Positions 9,297 to 22,272 of a stretch of DNA of 64,000 bases are shown here, one piece after another. Position 1 is the stretch's first letter. Each line of letters starts with the position of its first letter. The stretch lies in the NCBI GenBank assembly GCA_947095585.1, contig OX352763.1, positions 41,094,010 through 41,158,009 of the forward strand. The letters run 5' to 3'. This DNA is from Nephrocerus scutellatus. Lineage: Eukaryota > Arthropoda > Insecta > Diptera > Pipunculidae. The notes under the pieces were generated by a model. It had not been told where the DNA came from and made no database searches. It was given only the letters and a program-made list of their open reading frames with translations. The position numbers and the translations under genes were made by a program.

Positions 9297-12254
9297 GTGA
9301 ACTTGAATTTGAAATTATGTTCCAGGATTTATTTATATCTGTGAGTATTGTGTTAAAACCGATTGTACTCGTACAGTGTGCATTCTTGCTTACGATAAAA
9401 GATGATATGATGATAAAAAATAATTTATAACTGTTAAGCATCTTGACTTATCAAAATAGAAATTTATTATGTTCCTATATTAAGAACAATCGCTCATAAT
9501 GAAAAACATCTTTTGAGAATGTGAAAACAGTGAAAACAGTTGATAAGAGCGTTTACCTTCAGTACGTCGATACATACCCTGACATTTTGGCCAGTAGTAG
9601 GCTAACACGAAGAATATAGTGAAGTAAACAAATTTCAGGGAGATAAGACCCCTTTAAGTATTTGCCACCTAAACGGATACACCCTGTATATGTATTTATA
9701 TAACCTCCTAGAAGTATGAAAAACTCCTGGAAAAAGAATTTCATAAATTTTTATTTGTATCGCCATTTATGTTCCTAACTAAATTTTGGCATGAACTTTG
9801 AATGGCGAAGTGCAAATTTGTATACCGTTTAGTAATAATTATGGAGTGCGATTGAACAACGCTTGTTTTCAACGATTGTTGAAATTTTTACAAATTTAGG
9901 AATGAGAGAGATTGTTCTTAATATTCAAAATACTTAAAAACGAATTAAGAAAAGTGCTGAAGTAGAATATAGAAATCGTAATAATAAAGGGAACATTCAA
10001 CTTAAAACGTTTTAGGTATTAGTGCTTAAGTTGCTAAAAGTCCAAAAACTTCGCCTCTTTTCAGGAGTTAAGTTGTTTTATTTATTGCTTAACGAATCAG
10101 TTAACAACGGAATGTAAACCAACAGCAGCACAGCCACAAGTTACCTCAGTTAAATTGGCTACAATGAATGAATTTGTAAATATTTTCGAAAAGTGAAAAG
10201 TAAACCGAGACTCAGGTATACTTCATCCTGAAGAACAGTTCATTACATCATTAAAAATCTGTACAAGAAACTTGGTAGAAAGTAAGAACAGGTGATTTAT
10301 CGATGGTATAGAGTGATGCACGAGTACGAGATTGCAATTTTTGTGTCATCCACCATTTCAGTAATGATTAAATCAACGAGTGCCTCAAAAATATACAGAA
10401 CACTTTAGGTATCTTCTTTTCTACGGTGGAAACATAACAAAAGAACTAGGTAAACTTTTCTTACGTGCTACTCTAATTCGTAGAACCAGCCAACCTAATC
10501 AACTGCGACATAAAACGAAAGCAACTTTCAAAGACAAGTTTTAAATGAGTATTTTTCTGGTATTCAAAGTTTGAAACTCAACTCAGTAGTCCGACGCGCT
10601 ACATTGTACCAAGGCGCCCAAAAATGAATCTCAAAATTATGACATCGCAAGTGTTGCGCTAAGCAATTGTTTTATAACAAGGCCCATCAAATTCTGATTG
10701 GTAGAAGTCGAGAATACGAAAAAACTCACAAACAAACACACGCATGCTCTGATTATTAGCTTCGCCCTTCAGGCTCGCAATTAATAATAGAAATTTTAAA
10801 AATAATCATATTAATTTAAATTTAGTTAAAAAAAAACTCCTTTTCAAAGCAAATTCAGATTTTCTTTTTTTTTTCCAAAAAAACGTAGTAGGAAGGATGG
10901 TCGCCGCTTTATCTACATTTCGCTGATATACGCTTAAGATGTAGATGAAATAGTCTGCACTCCGTATAGTTACAGAGATGTTATTATTTGCTACCAACTT
11001 AAAGCAAATTATTCCATAAAGTTATTATTGACCTCAGCTGTTTCTACAAAAGCAATATTTGCATCATCCGGTAAAAGACTCCATTCAAAATTCGAACCAC
11101 AATAACATTCAGGAATTTTAAAAATTTTAACTTAATTTAAGTTGCGATATTACAATAATTCTTCGATAACCTGTTTTAACTGTTAATAATAAATGAAATG
11201 TAAATGACGCAATTTTCTTTTTAAATCAAAATGTAAAATTAAAGTAGTTACAGTTGATATTCATACGGGTAAAATAGTAATAATTAACTCTATGGCGAAA
11301 TCTTTGGATGTATATATATACAAGGTGCTTCGTATTTAAAATCGATAAATGTTGTGTTAATATGCCTTGTTCTATACAAAGTCGATATTATTTTAAGGAT
11401 TGACATTCAACTAACCCTAGGGACAATTCTTTACATCAGCGAGGTGCAATGAGAATAAAACCTCATATCTTAAAGCAATTGAAGGAACCACGACCCATTA
11501 AACATAAAACACAAGAATGCGACACAACCTGTAGATATATAGAATTCCTACGGATATTATCGACAAAATTGGAAATTAATTGAGACTCGATGCATGAATC
11601 AAATGTTTGTCATTTATTTCCGTGCAAAATTCATTTCACGGACAAAGTATAGAAAACAACAACATAAATCGAATAGTTATATTATTAGTGTACTAAAAGG
11701 GGGAGTTTTTCAAGATGGTACTAGTTCAAACTATGTGTTGGGAGCATTGTTGCATATTTCTATATGCTTAAATTATGGACACTTTTTTCGATTTGGTTTA
11801 TTGTTTACAGATCAATTTTTTTAACTGGAGAAAACTATTCTTGATGTACTCGTACCTATACCAATGGGGCAATGAAAGAAAAATGTTATCAAAGAAATGT
11901 TCCGTGAGACAGAGCAGGGCATAAAATTTCAGGCCTTTAAGCCGTCTTAAAATGGTTAAAAAGGACCTCAAAGACACAGACAACATATGTACATGACAAG
12001 TAAAACAAAAGCCAGTAAAAACCAACGAAAAATCCAACCCAAAAAAAAAATGTAAATTCTCTACTCGGAGTTAAAATAATAAAAAAAATGTATGACGTGG
12101 CTGTTTCCGAAACGAAGACTTATTTGTCTTGTGGAACCTAACTCGCGAGATGTCTTATTTTATATATCTGGCTTGGAAAAAAATCTAACAGAGACGCAAT
12201 TTTTATTTTGATTTTGCTGTCAAAGTAAGTAAATGGAATCAATGGACGATTTTA
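9297..12254. other. 3-kb AT-rich stretch, no supported gene
   Basis: No convincing coding sequence, and translated frames are short and low-complexity. Apart from the F3 repeat near 10.64-10.80 kb and a short TATATATATA run near 11312, I see nothing recognisable. Composition resembles intron or intergenic DNA. Confidence 0.5.
10641..10795 (+). repeat. Dispersed repeat F3, copy 1
   Basis: Shares an ordered series of blocks with 46214-46385: 'catcgcaag', 'gcgctaa(g/a)caattgtttt', 'cccatcaaattctga', 'gtagaagtcgaga', 'caaacacacgca', 'ctgattattagcttcg'. It is probably the end of a dispersed element and has no coding content. Confidence 0.7.
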
Positions 12255-12531
12255 CTGACTTATTAAAATTCTTCCGATCACTTTCAAGTTTTTAAAGAAA
12301 GTTTTATCATCGAAGATACACATATGTGCATTGTTTGAAAAAATCGGGTAAATTTTGCAAAAAATTATATGGGAGCTCCCCGGCCATGGGGTCCATCACT
12401 TCCAAATTTTTACACAAAGTTTTCTCATTGGAGATACATACGCAAAGTTTGAATAAATCGAGTAAGTTTTTAAAACTGATTATATGGGAGCTTCTAGGCC
12501 GGTTCACATCCAAATTTTTACAGAAAGTGTC
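12255..12531 (+). mobile_element. F1 fragment, copy 5, cut by RTE
   Basis: About two units ('gaagatacacatatgtgca', 'aaaatcgggtaa', 'tatgggagctccccggcc', 'ttacacaaagtttt'). The third unit breaks off inside 'acagaaagtg' where the TCATCATATTT tail of RTE copy B starts. The rest of the F1 element is not seen on the far side of the RTE. Confidence 0.75.
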
Positions 12532-15400
12532 ATCATATTTGGCTCTACAACTGGGGTCCGGACCTGGCCTCCCACAAAAAGTATGTCGAGCCGATGTCAT
12601 CCAGTTTGGCATCCCTAAACTCTGGGCGTCCTGGTCTACGCCATCCTTCCACCGTAGCCTTGGCCGGCCTCGCTGCCGTGTTCGATAAATCCTCCCGCAA
12701 AGGAATTTCCGAGCAGGATCCTCTTCGCTCATGAGAGCTAGGTGTCCTGCCCACCGGAGCCTATCTTATTTTATTTTCTTCACGATGTCGACATCGCGGT
12801 AACGTTCGTAGATCTCATTATTATAGAGTCTCCTGAATCGTCCTTTCTCGAATACGGGGCCAACAATTCTCCGTAAGACTTTTCGCAGCTAATTGGTCAG
12901 AATGCTATTTGCTAAGCACCCAAGTCTCGTATCCATATGTAAGTACTGGTATGACCATTGTCTTATATATCAGCAGCTTGGATGTTATGGTTAAGTTCCT
13001 GGATTTGTAGAGTCTCGACAGACTATAGTAGGCTTTCTTGGGTTTAAGCAACCGTGTGCGTATTTCTGGTTCCATGCGTTATCGGCTTTGTTTTGCTCTC
13101 ATTTATGTGCAGCCCCAGATTTCGTGCCGCCTGCTCTATCTGGATGAAAGCTTCCTGTACCGCTTTTCGGTTTCTACCAACGATGTCAATATCGTCTGCG
13201 TAAGCCAGTATCTGAATGGACCTATAGAAGATTGTTCCTCTCGCCGTTACGTCGGAGTCTCAGATTACTTTCCCCAATTCCAGGTTGAAGAGGACGCAGG
13301 CCAGTCCATCCCCTTGTCAGAGCCCGCTATAGATGTTGAATGGGCTTGATAGTGATCCGGATATTTTTACTTGGCTTATAACATTGGTCATGGTCAACTT
13401 ACATAGTCGTGTCAGTTTATTTGGGATGACGAATTCTCTCATGGCTTTATAAAGTTCTGCTCTGGCTATGCTATCATAGGCGGCGTTTAAGTCTATAAAA
13501 AGATGGTGTAGTGAGTTTTGAAACTCTAGAAATTTTTCCATCACCTGCCTAAGGGTGTAAATCTGATCAGTTGTTGATTTGCCTGGGATGAAGCCGCACT
13601 GTTATGGACCAATGATGACTTTATCGTATGGGGCTATCCTGTCTTAAAGGATAGAGGAGAAAATCTGATACGCGGTACTCAACAACTTTATACATTTTGT
13701 GATATCATCCTTCTTATGTATGGGGCACGGGATACCTCTTCGCCAGTCTTCTGGCATAGCTTCTTCCTCCCAATAGGGGCCTCCTATTTTTATCAGTTCC
13801 GCTGGGATCCCATCAGATCCCGGGGCCTTATTATTTTTAAGCCGATTTATCGGTCTGCTAACTTCGGCTATGCTTGGTGGCGGTAGCATAGTATGATCTT
13901 CGGTCATTGGTGGAGGCTCTAATTTCTCAGTTAGCTGGCCATTTAGCAAATCATGAAAGTGCTCTTCCCATCGCTCTAAGATGCCTTTGCCTCGGTGATC
14001 AGATTACTCTCTTTATCCTTGCAGTATGTGCAATGCGGTGTATATTGCTCTTTGGTAGAACTTCCGCGCCTGGTGCGGTCCTTGCTCTCAGTACTGTTTT
14101 AGTTTACGGACGAGATTCTTCTCCCAGGCTGCTTTCTTTCGCCGGTTAACTGTTCTTTCATATCTTCTGAGCTCTTTATATTTATCTTCGCGTGCCCGCG
14201 TTCTAGGAGATTGTTGCATTGCTCGGTACGCAACATTCTTACGTTTAGTTGCTCGCTTACATTCGTCATCGAACCAGTCGTTCCGATCTCTACGACTACT
14301 GCCTAAGATGGAGTCAGCAGTACTAATGATTTTTAATGCGTGTCCATTTCTCTTCTACGCCTGACATCTCAGCCTCTTACTCTCCCAGCATTTAGGGCGA
14401 GTTCTATAGCTTGACCGTAGTTATTTCTGGTAACTTCGTTGCGAAGGACAGCCGTGCTGACTCGAATCTGATTCGCGAATGCAATCTTTCGTGATGATGC
14501 AATCCGCGCTCGGAGCACCATACCAACAAGATAATTGTCCGAGTCGACGTTGGCACCTCGGTACGTTCGTACCGTCATCAGGTTCGGACTGTGGCGGCGG
14601 TCTATCAACGAGTGGTCTATATGGTTGCGAGTGGCTCCATCTGGAGATACCCAAGTGGCTTTGTGGATATTTTTACGCGCAAACCTTACACTCGCAACGA
14701 CTCGATGCTTGCTGCCATCTCTATGACTCGTTGTCCATTTTCATAAGTGTTCTCGTGTAAGCTATGGGTGCCAATGTACTGCCTGAATACTGGCTCCCTA
14801 CCTATTATGGCATTCATATCCCCCAGAATGATTTTTACGTCGTACTGAGGACAGGCATGGAGTTCCCGTTCGACTGATTCAAAGAATTATTCTTTTTCGT
14901 CATCTTGGGAATCCTCTGTAGGTACGTGAATGTTTATGAGGATTTGTTTATAAATCTGCCCCGCACGCGAAGGGTGCATAGCCGTTCATTTATTGCTTTA
15001 AAGCCGATAACGGTGGGTTTCATTCTTTTGCTGAGTAGAAACCCCACCCCAAGCTCGTGATGTTTTGCATGACAGCTGTAATATATGTCATATTCTGATT
15101 TTTCTAAGACACCATTTCCCGCCCACCACATCTCCTGGATTGCTGTTATTTCAGCCTTATATTTAGACAGGGTATCGGCCAGCTGCTGTGCATCTCGAGC
15201 TCTATGCAGTGAGCGTACGTTTCATGAGAAAATTCTTGAATCGTTTAGCCGTTTTCGTTGCCGTGGTCGTCGTTCAGCAGTGTATCTGAGGCTGATTTTG
15301 GGTTCCGTAATAATATTTTTTTACAGGCGAGGTTATTGGTCTCGCGCCAATCTTACTTTGTAGCGACTAGCCCAATCTTTTTTTAGATGTAGTCCTTTTT
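12532..15400 (-). mobile_element. RTE-type LINE, nearly full coding span (copy B), inactive
   Basis: Minus-strand order is endonuclease then reverse transcriptase, typical of RTE-clade elements. Endonuclease: 'NVRSLHRARDAQQLADTL' (about 15160-15220), 'LGDMNAIIGRE' (about 14800-14840) and 'SPDGATRNHIDH' (about 14617-14652). RT: 'LKNNKAPGSDGIPAELI' (13790-13840), 'FIDLNAAYDSI' (13461-13500), intact catalytic box 'YADDIDIVGRNRKAV' (about 13160-13205), and the C-terminal 'RRGRPRLRWKDGVDQDAQSL' region (12605-12690). The 3' end is the ATGATGA-type tail at 12532. Frameshifts and stops separate these blocks, so no complete polyprotein remains. It is the best-preserved of four large copies. The clade call rests on remembered insect RTE motifs. 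Confidence 0.88.
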
Positions 15401-16060
15401 TTAATTTTAATTAATTTTAACTGCAGTCCTGAACGAAAAGCTAATACACGATAAGTATTTTTTTGTATTTTGTAAGACTGTGTCCAAAAATCCTGTTGTA
15501 GACACTTTTTTGTCTCTGATCTTTTTAAGAGAATTACAATTCATTGTTCATTTTGTTTTATCACTTACGCTTTTCTCTTTAGTTTTAATAACACCCAAAG
15601 AAAATATGAATCTTTATTATATGCAGATAATGCACATTAAAAAGTTAATGACAATAAAAACTTAAATTACAGGCAAAAGTGATGGTGTTGAAACGATTTG
15701 CGCCGTTTTTGTTAAAACGATAATTCCATTAATATAGACAAACAATGTTTACTATTGCAACAAAAGCTTTACTTTTTGTCTTAATAATGCACTGCACTTA
15801 AACACGTCGTGTTTCACGGGCGGGCGTATCTGCTAGGCTCGTGCTAATTTATGGTCAGTCAAGAAACTCGCACAATTGCATTTAGTATTTACATACGAGT
15901 GTACTTGTTGCGCTCGTCCCGGCCCAAGTGCATACCATCAACGCGTTATATGTGTGTGTACGGCTTTGAGTATGGATGGACGGACACGCGATGCAGTTGC
16001 GGTGTGAGCACAGATCTCTTAACACAACAGCAACACGGCTAAATAAACAAATTCTTCGGT
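15401..16060. other. Upstream flank of candidate promoter
   Basis: No gene supported. Base composition becomes less AT-rich after about 15800, approaching the candidate promoter at 16062. Confidence 0.45.
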
Positions 16061-16061
16061 T

Positions 16062-16100
16062 TATATATAGGAAAGGCTGATGTTACCTTAACTCAGACGG
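16062..16100 (+). promoter_or_regulatory. Candidate TATA/Inr core promoter
   Basis: TATATA at 16062-16067 is followed by an arthropod initiator-like CTCAGAC with its A at 16095, about 33 bases from the first T of the TATA. That is the spacing expected for a TATA-dependent insect promoter. The downstream stretch is less AT-rich than its surroundings and leads to a strong splice donor at 17275. No coding sequence confirms it. Confidence 0.35.
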
Positions 16101-17274
16101 GATTAAAATACCAAAAGAGAAGCAGCCCATCGCTAGTCAGCCAGCCACATTAGCTCAGTTTATCTCGGCCAGTTCAGTTCAATTTATCTGAGCTCAAAAG
16201 TAGCTTTAAATATCGCTTAGCACCTGCAATACCTGTCCGCTTGTGACAAGCTTGAGTCCAGATTGTTGCTTTTTACACAATATCTGTTCAGTTACTGCAG
16301 CTCTAACTGAATTTTCGCGATAATTTTTTTTATTTAACAGCTGGCTTTTATGAGGAGCAGTTGAGCACCTTACCGCTCGTCAAGCGCAGTGCAGTGATAA
16401 TATCGTGAGTCTGTAACAGCACAGTGCTAGAGTGCTATCTCTGGGCGGCTGAGAACGCCACGCGATCTGCTCGTATCTTTCCGTGTACAGCGTGTACGTA
16501 AATATTATCTCGGCGACTTGCCACTGATTGGACGAAAACGAATCCGACGATCGCAAAAAAGCTCTCTATCAGCGTTTTATGAGGAGCAGCCGACGTCAAA
16601 CGACCGACGCGACGACGACACGATTGTTTGCTTTTGTCTCTTTAAGCCAACAACATCAATAGAGCCACCAGCTGCTGAACAACCTTTACTACCTGGTTAG
16701 TTTTAAACTGTTACGGGCTTCAATATTGAATTGGTGCGTTGAAGAGTTGGTCGAGTTGGTTTTTTCTCTGTTCGGTTGATATTAATGTTATTAAATTATT
16801 AATTTTTTTTTGATTATAACCACCGGGTTGGTACCTTACGAGCACTTTGCATTATACTCTCTGATATAACGGTCGCCTTCAACCTGACTAACTCGCAATA
16901 AACGTCAAAAGTAAAGGAAAATATTCTAAAACTATTCCTTACTTTTTTTTTTAGAAAAAAAAATCTCTTCAACATTGTTGGATTTAAATTTAATTCAACT
17001 ATTTTATAAATCAGCCGTCGTCGTCGCCTAATTAAAATTTCGGAAATGTAAACTATTCGCTTTGGAGGTTTTCTTTTCTTTAAAGAACTATATTTTGATA
17101 ACGGATTCTATCTTAAGAATTAATTAATTTAATTTGTCAAATAAGTGTCACAGAAAAAGTTAGTAAATAAGTGTTATAAAATAATTCAGCCAATTGGTTT
17201 CCTGATACAATAGTCGTGCAAAAAAAAGAAATTAAGTACAACCGTATCCTTGCAACTTTAATTCCTATATTAAG
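16095..17274 (+). other. Candidate non-coding 5' leader exon
   Basis: The stretch begins at the candidate initiator and ends at TTAAG|GTAAGT (intron starting 17275), a near-consensus donor. It contains short upstream frames only, for example ATGAGGAGCAG twice near 16350 and 16579, the second opening 28 codons. Alternative internal splice signals exist: an acceptor-like T-rich tract plus AACAG at about 16340, and GTGAGT at about 16405. It could therefore be two exons. It resembles the leader of a gene whose coding exons lie downstream; this is inference from signals alone. Confidence 0.3.
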
Positions 17275-18960
17275 GTAAGTTCAAAAATAGATCATAAAAC
17301 ATTAGTGAAGCCAAATTATCCTATTAAAGAACTGTGTTTTGATTATGTGAACATATATGGTCATAGATTCTAAGGATTCTAAGGATTCGAGCTTATTTCC
17401 TGGGAGACATAGAAAACAATTTCATTTTAGTTGGCACAGTGCTTGCACATGGCGAAAATTAAAATTAGTAAATTTTTAGAAATTTCGCTTGTATAACAAC
17501 CAAAAAAAAGGAAAGTTTGTTTATTTTAAAATGTGACCCAATATGATTGTTTAAATTAAAAAAAAAATTATTGAAATGCAATTAACTATACTATTCTATA
17601 CTAAAGTTGAAATTATTGTCTTTAAATTATATCTTTTCGTTTTCTTTTTTATTTTACTGACAACATCAATAATAACTTAAAGGGTAAAATGGGGATATCA
17701 TTTAGAAGTGCATCCATTCATTAAAAACCTTCTACAAATGTTTGCATTATTATTTTTTTACGATAAAAGCAGAATCTAGTAGTTAGTTTGAAAGTTTGGC
17801 TCTTACAAGTCAGGTTATATCCAGTTCTTTTCAGAACACTAATGAAAAAACCAATTTGTTTAATTGTGTAAACACTTTATCCCCGTATCAATTTCCCGCA
17901 ATTCAATTACACTGATAAAGTGAAAAGTAATGTATCTTTAACTAATTATAATCCTAAAATGTACTTGACTTCAAACAGTTAAACAAATATACTTCTATTT
18001 CTATCTATTTTAGTGGCAAACAATTACGACAAGTATCGCAATTAGTCTTGTTGATTTTTATAATTTGATGAATAATTTAAAATTATGCAGAAATATTGTT
18101 ATCAACTAAGCAAGAATAACTAAGTAGTCTCAGTATTTTATTAGAATTTCAAGGAAAACCTAAATAAACAATATCAATTAAATGTAATATTTAAATACTG
18201 GAATATGTCGTTGAAGTGTAACGATGACGAAAAACTGATGTACGAAAACGAAAACAATGTATTTAGCATGATTGATTTTTAAAGGTATACACAAGTAGTG
18301 TTTAGAGTTGCACCTTTATAATGATAGGGAGATATTGGTTTTTAAGGATTTAAGGAAAGGAAATGAGGATATGTCTTTGTACATGCGTCTTTTGGTTGCG
18401 GAAACACACAATCTGACAAATTATTGCACATTCGTGTTTTGAGGCTAAGGAATAATTAAAATAATTTGCGCGACTTCATTTGATATTATGAGAGAAAAAA
18501 CTCTTGTGTTCAATAATATACACCAATAGCGCAAAAAATGGGGTAAATTGTAGGGCTGCCGCATAAAATCACCCACATAATCTAGTATGGTCTTTAACAT
18601 TCCTTTAGCGAATGTTTGATCCGCCATGACATATAAATTCTACCGAAACATTAAGGTGTAATGTTTCAAGTTTAACTTTCTATATAAATATTTCTAGGTA
18701 TTAAAAGGGTGCAAATCCTTTAAAAATCCTATAAAAAATGCTTATCGCATGCGGCTAAGGCGGTTATCCTGCAAATATATGGGTGTAAGCGTAATAATAC
18801 ATACCTACGTAGCTTATTGTGGAAAATACGCGTTCACTCGCAACTGCAGCTGCAAGGGTTTGGAGTGTCCAAGTCCTGAAAATAGTTGAAGGTACTCCTG
18901 CAATCCTTATCTTAAGCACCAATCAGTTCTAATGTTTTAAGGCAACAACGATTGTTTTAT
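17275..18960. other. AT-rich, intron-like sequence
   Basis: No coding potential seen. Short GGATTCTAA repeats occur near 17370-17390. If the donor at 17275 is real, this would be the start of a long first intron. Confidence 0.45.
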
Positions 18961-18964
18961 GCTC

Positions 18965-19090
18965 GGCTTCAACGATTGACCCGAAATAGATAGAGGAATT
19001 CAATACTTTGGTTTCGTGCTCCACTGCTTTAATTGAAGGATCAATGTTGGGTCGCTTTTGCCACGTACGAGGCCAGCGTGCACTTTGTCT
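18965..19090 (-). mobile_element. RTE fragment, strongly decayed
   Basis: Block 'ttgacccgaaatagatagaggaattc...gctccactgctttaattgaaggatcaatgttgg' parallels copy D at 54633-54708 (thumb region: 'FNYLGST' and the preceding segment on the minus strand). No ends are recognisable. Confidence 0.6.
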
Positions 19091-19261
19091 TGTTCTTATT
19101 TTTCGTTTTCATATACTACACATAACTTTTCTTTTCAACAGGCGGCAGACTTTGTGTGTATAGTATCGCTTTTTGTTCCAGATATTGATAATGGAATAAC
19201 TTCCAAATAATTTTCTGTTTGTACCTTCATTTCATTTTAATGATTTTCGGATATATTTTAT

Positions 19262-19420
19262 TATTAAACAAGTAAATATTAAAAAAATTCGGGTACATAT
19301 TTTTATGTATGCATCGAAACACGCCACGCCAAAAATTATCTGCTTTTTGAGGTGAGGCCTATTTCACAGTTAACCTACTTTTCACGCAAAACACGCGAAA
19401 CACGCAACTTGCGACACGTG
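19262..19420 (-). mobile_element. F2 element fragment, minus orientation
   Basis: Its complement carries the F2 right-end block (CGATGCATACATAAAA, then GTACCCGAA, T-run, ATTTACTTG) seen at 27843-27912. Beyond it are 'cgcgtgttt' and 'acgcg' motifs related to the F2 units. Degraded. Confidence 0.6.
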
Positions 19421-19439
19421 TTATACTTGAGATCTCAGA

Positions 19440-21640
19440 AATAGTCCATGACACTGAGCTGCTCACAGCGTCGCATGAAAGGTATATGGCAGACACTGCG
19501 ACCTGAAAGATCTAGTGTGTCGTAGGGTTTGTTTATTCTAAGAGACGTATCACCTCCATTATAAACGATAGTACATCCTTAGTGGCAGAATTTCTCAATT
19601 CCGCTGTCGAGCGTATTTCCTTGTAAAAAATGCATCTCCTTAAACAAAGTAATGCTGGGCATTCACAGAAAATGTGCTCGGATGACTCTTCATCTTTCGA
19701 GCAGAACCTACATTCTGTCTCAGGGCTAACACCAATTTTGTTAAGGTGACATCGCAAGCCACGATGACCTGTTAGAAAGATCACCAGCTTCCTTATGCTA
19801 TCAAGGATTTCCCTGTAGGAAAAGGGCTCTATTAATTGTTTGGATTGCTTAAGCCCCAGGACGCTTTCCCAGGGGGCCAGACGAAGTTTGTGTTCCCAAC
19901 AATTTATCAGTTTATCAGTGCTGTGGCGGCAGCACAGTTGACACTACAGTAGGGTCAGGTCCTATGAATACAGATTAAGAGCCAGCTGTAGCGAATTAAT
20001 CTGCAGATTCGTTGCCTGATTATCAGCGACCCAACAGAGTGTGACTTTGTTGTGTTTGGCAAGAGACTGCAATGCATCGTAACAGTTTTTGACTACTATC
20101 GAGTCTATCAAATTGGACGACAGCGATCTAAGTGCTGCTACCTGAAAAAATATATAATTCTAGCGCAGATCTCAAAGGTATGGCGTTCTACCTGGAAAAC
20201 CGAAAGACTTTTTCCCATTGGTATCGAGACTTTAGAGTTGGGTCGAAAGAAACCAACTCCAACTCCAGTTTCCATCTTTGATCCATCTGTGAACCAGACC
20301 AAACCTCTAGCGTCCAGTGCCGGAACTCCATTGCACCAGTTTACCCAGTACAATATTTCTAACTCAAATATCCTTCCAAAACAGTGCCCCCTGACCATAA
20401 TGTCGGGGATAGTGCAGAACATGTCTCTATCAGGGATTGAGTCAAGAATTTTCAGGTGACCCGGTTTGTACCCGGTTTATACCCGTATTCTAGTTGCAGC
20501 TTAATAGCGCATCTAAGCAGCCGTCTTCCTGATGAAGATTTGCAAGAGTAAAACTCGTAGAGGCGTCTACTGGCCCACAAGTCCCTAGTGATACGTTGGC
20601 GTACTTGATATTTGAATTCCAGTTTAGCCGATTATGAAAGATAACGCCAAGATATTTGATCTCACTGGAATAATCAAACGTAGTGCCTTTGATGATGATA
20701 GGTCCCAAATCGACCAGTCTTCTTTTCGTGAAAGCCACTAGAACGACGTTGCAAGGATTTATGGATAGTCCTTCTCTGCTGCACCATTCTAAAACGTGTA
20801 GTTAAGCACCTTGCGTGACATTAGTGATAGTCGTGCAGTGCTTACCAATAATAAAAATCGCCAAATCGTCCGCATAACTAATGGCGATGTAGCTTGATCT
20901 GGGAAGATCGACTAGAAGATTGTCAATGACTAGTGACAATAGAAGCGAAGAAAGAACTCCTCCTTAACTGCAGTCACAGACACTCCTCCCGAGGAGGAAA
21001 AAATATTGAACATCAACATCTCTCCATGGTTTTGAGGACGAATGATGTTAGATATGTCTGTATGATTTAAGCAGCTCAATAGGCGTAATGCCTGATTTGG
21101 GAATAAATATCACATTTACCTGTCTCCAGTTAATAGGAATGTACCCCAGTTGTAGCTGGCTCTAAATAAAGCAATCATACGCGGTAGGATGAGATTGACT
21201 GCCTTCTGTAGAAGCAAGCGTTGGAAAGATCCCATCACCGCCGGAAGCTTTGAACGGGTTGAAAGAACCTACTGCCCATTTAAACTTATCCGGACTGAAG
21301 ATTTTACCGGTAAATAGTTTATGGTGTATGGTACTCAAGTAGACAAACCTGGGAAATGAACCACAAATGAACCTCACGGTCCAACGTGTGGATGCCATTG
21401 GGGTTTAATAAACCTACACAGTTTGTGTCATCCTTAATTAATGCATTGTGGATTCATGCCGCTACTGGAATTTCAACAATCTTGGAGATAAATAGACTGG
21501 CGAGTGTGAGGTCGAGTACCTCTTCGCGAATCGCATTTATAAGGGTTGGCTTAGAGCCCAGGCACTCAAGGTTTAAACGGACCTCAAAGAAGTCGAAAAC
21601 CCCGATAGACAGTAAAAGTCAAGTTAAATAAAAAAAGTTA
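19440..21640 (-). mobile_element. LINE with RT and RNase H (I/LOA/R1-type group), inactive
   Basis: Minus-strand blocks in order: end of an endonuclease-like segment (about 21410-21640, weak); RT fingers 'FNPFKASGGDGIFP' (about 21218-21262); catalytic box 'AISYADDLAIF' (about 20855-20890); 'DLGPIIIKG' and 'IKYLGVIFHNRLNWN' (20615-20700); RNase H 'WFTDGSKMETGVGVGFF' (20240-20300); and a C-terminal zinc-knuckle-like 'CRFCSKDEESSEHIFCECPAL' motif, Cys-X2-Cys then His-X3-Cys (19640-19720). RNase H after RT places it in the Jockey/I/LOA side of non-LTR elements. Multiple frameshifts and stops are present. Confidence 0.82.
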
Positions 21641-22270
21641 AAAAGTCCCCCTGTTTATAATAACTCGCAGAGTAAATAAAATAAATGCCAAGCTTTTGGA
21701 ATTTATTTCATTATAAAAAAAAACTCCAAAAAATGTATAGACATTTTTGGGAGCTTTTATATTTTGTTTTTGGGACTTTTTTCATAAAACCGATCTTTTA
21801 CTTGTTAATCTTTGAAGAATATACCGGCTACAAAATACAAACTGCACCACACAATTTATTTCCGGGTTAAATATACAAGTTTAAAGTTTTTTTCTTTGAT
21901 GTTTTATATCCATCGTTGCCCAGCTGCCCCCTCCTTACTGCCCCCATCCTACTATCCGCACTGCTCCCCTCATACCTGGCCACCCACCACTGACTTCCTT
22001 CCAATCTGACCGCACTATATACTGACCCTTAAACTGTAGCCTTTAAGCTCCGGGACAAAAACCGTATACAATGATGAACAAATCATCAAAATCGGTCCAG
22101 TAATTTCCAAGATTAGCTTAAATAACACATTTCCCGACAACTCCCACCTCACTGCCACAAATCGGAAAGCTTTTGGTTTAAGAACATTTACTGCTTCAAA
22201 AGAAACAGGTTACGAAACTTGACTCAATGCTGAGTTTTGCTATGGCTAACGTACAGAAACAAAAAATTTA
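21641..22270. other. Non-coding stretch with C-rich strand asymmetry
   Basis: Around 21915-22025 the plus strand is rich in CCCC/CCT with almost no G runs, unlike anything nearby. It is followed at about 22076-22115 by 'catcaaaatcggtccagtaatttccaagatta', a sequence type common in dispersed insect repeats (remembered, not searched). This is probably an unclassified interspersed element. Confidence 0.4.
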
Positions 22271-22272
22271 TT

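Noticed and set aside
12326..12754. 120-140-codon frames across the F1/RTE boundary
   Set aside because: They join F1 unit sequence to the antisense or sense of the RTE C-terminus and have no independent coding signature.
16518..16700. 60-codon frame ending at a GTTAG
   Set aside because: It has no ATG at its 5' end, no known domain, and lies in what looks like a leader exon.
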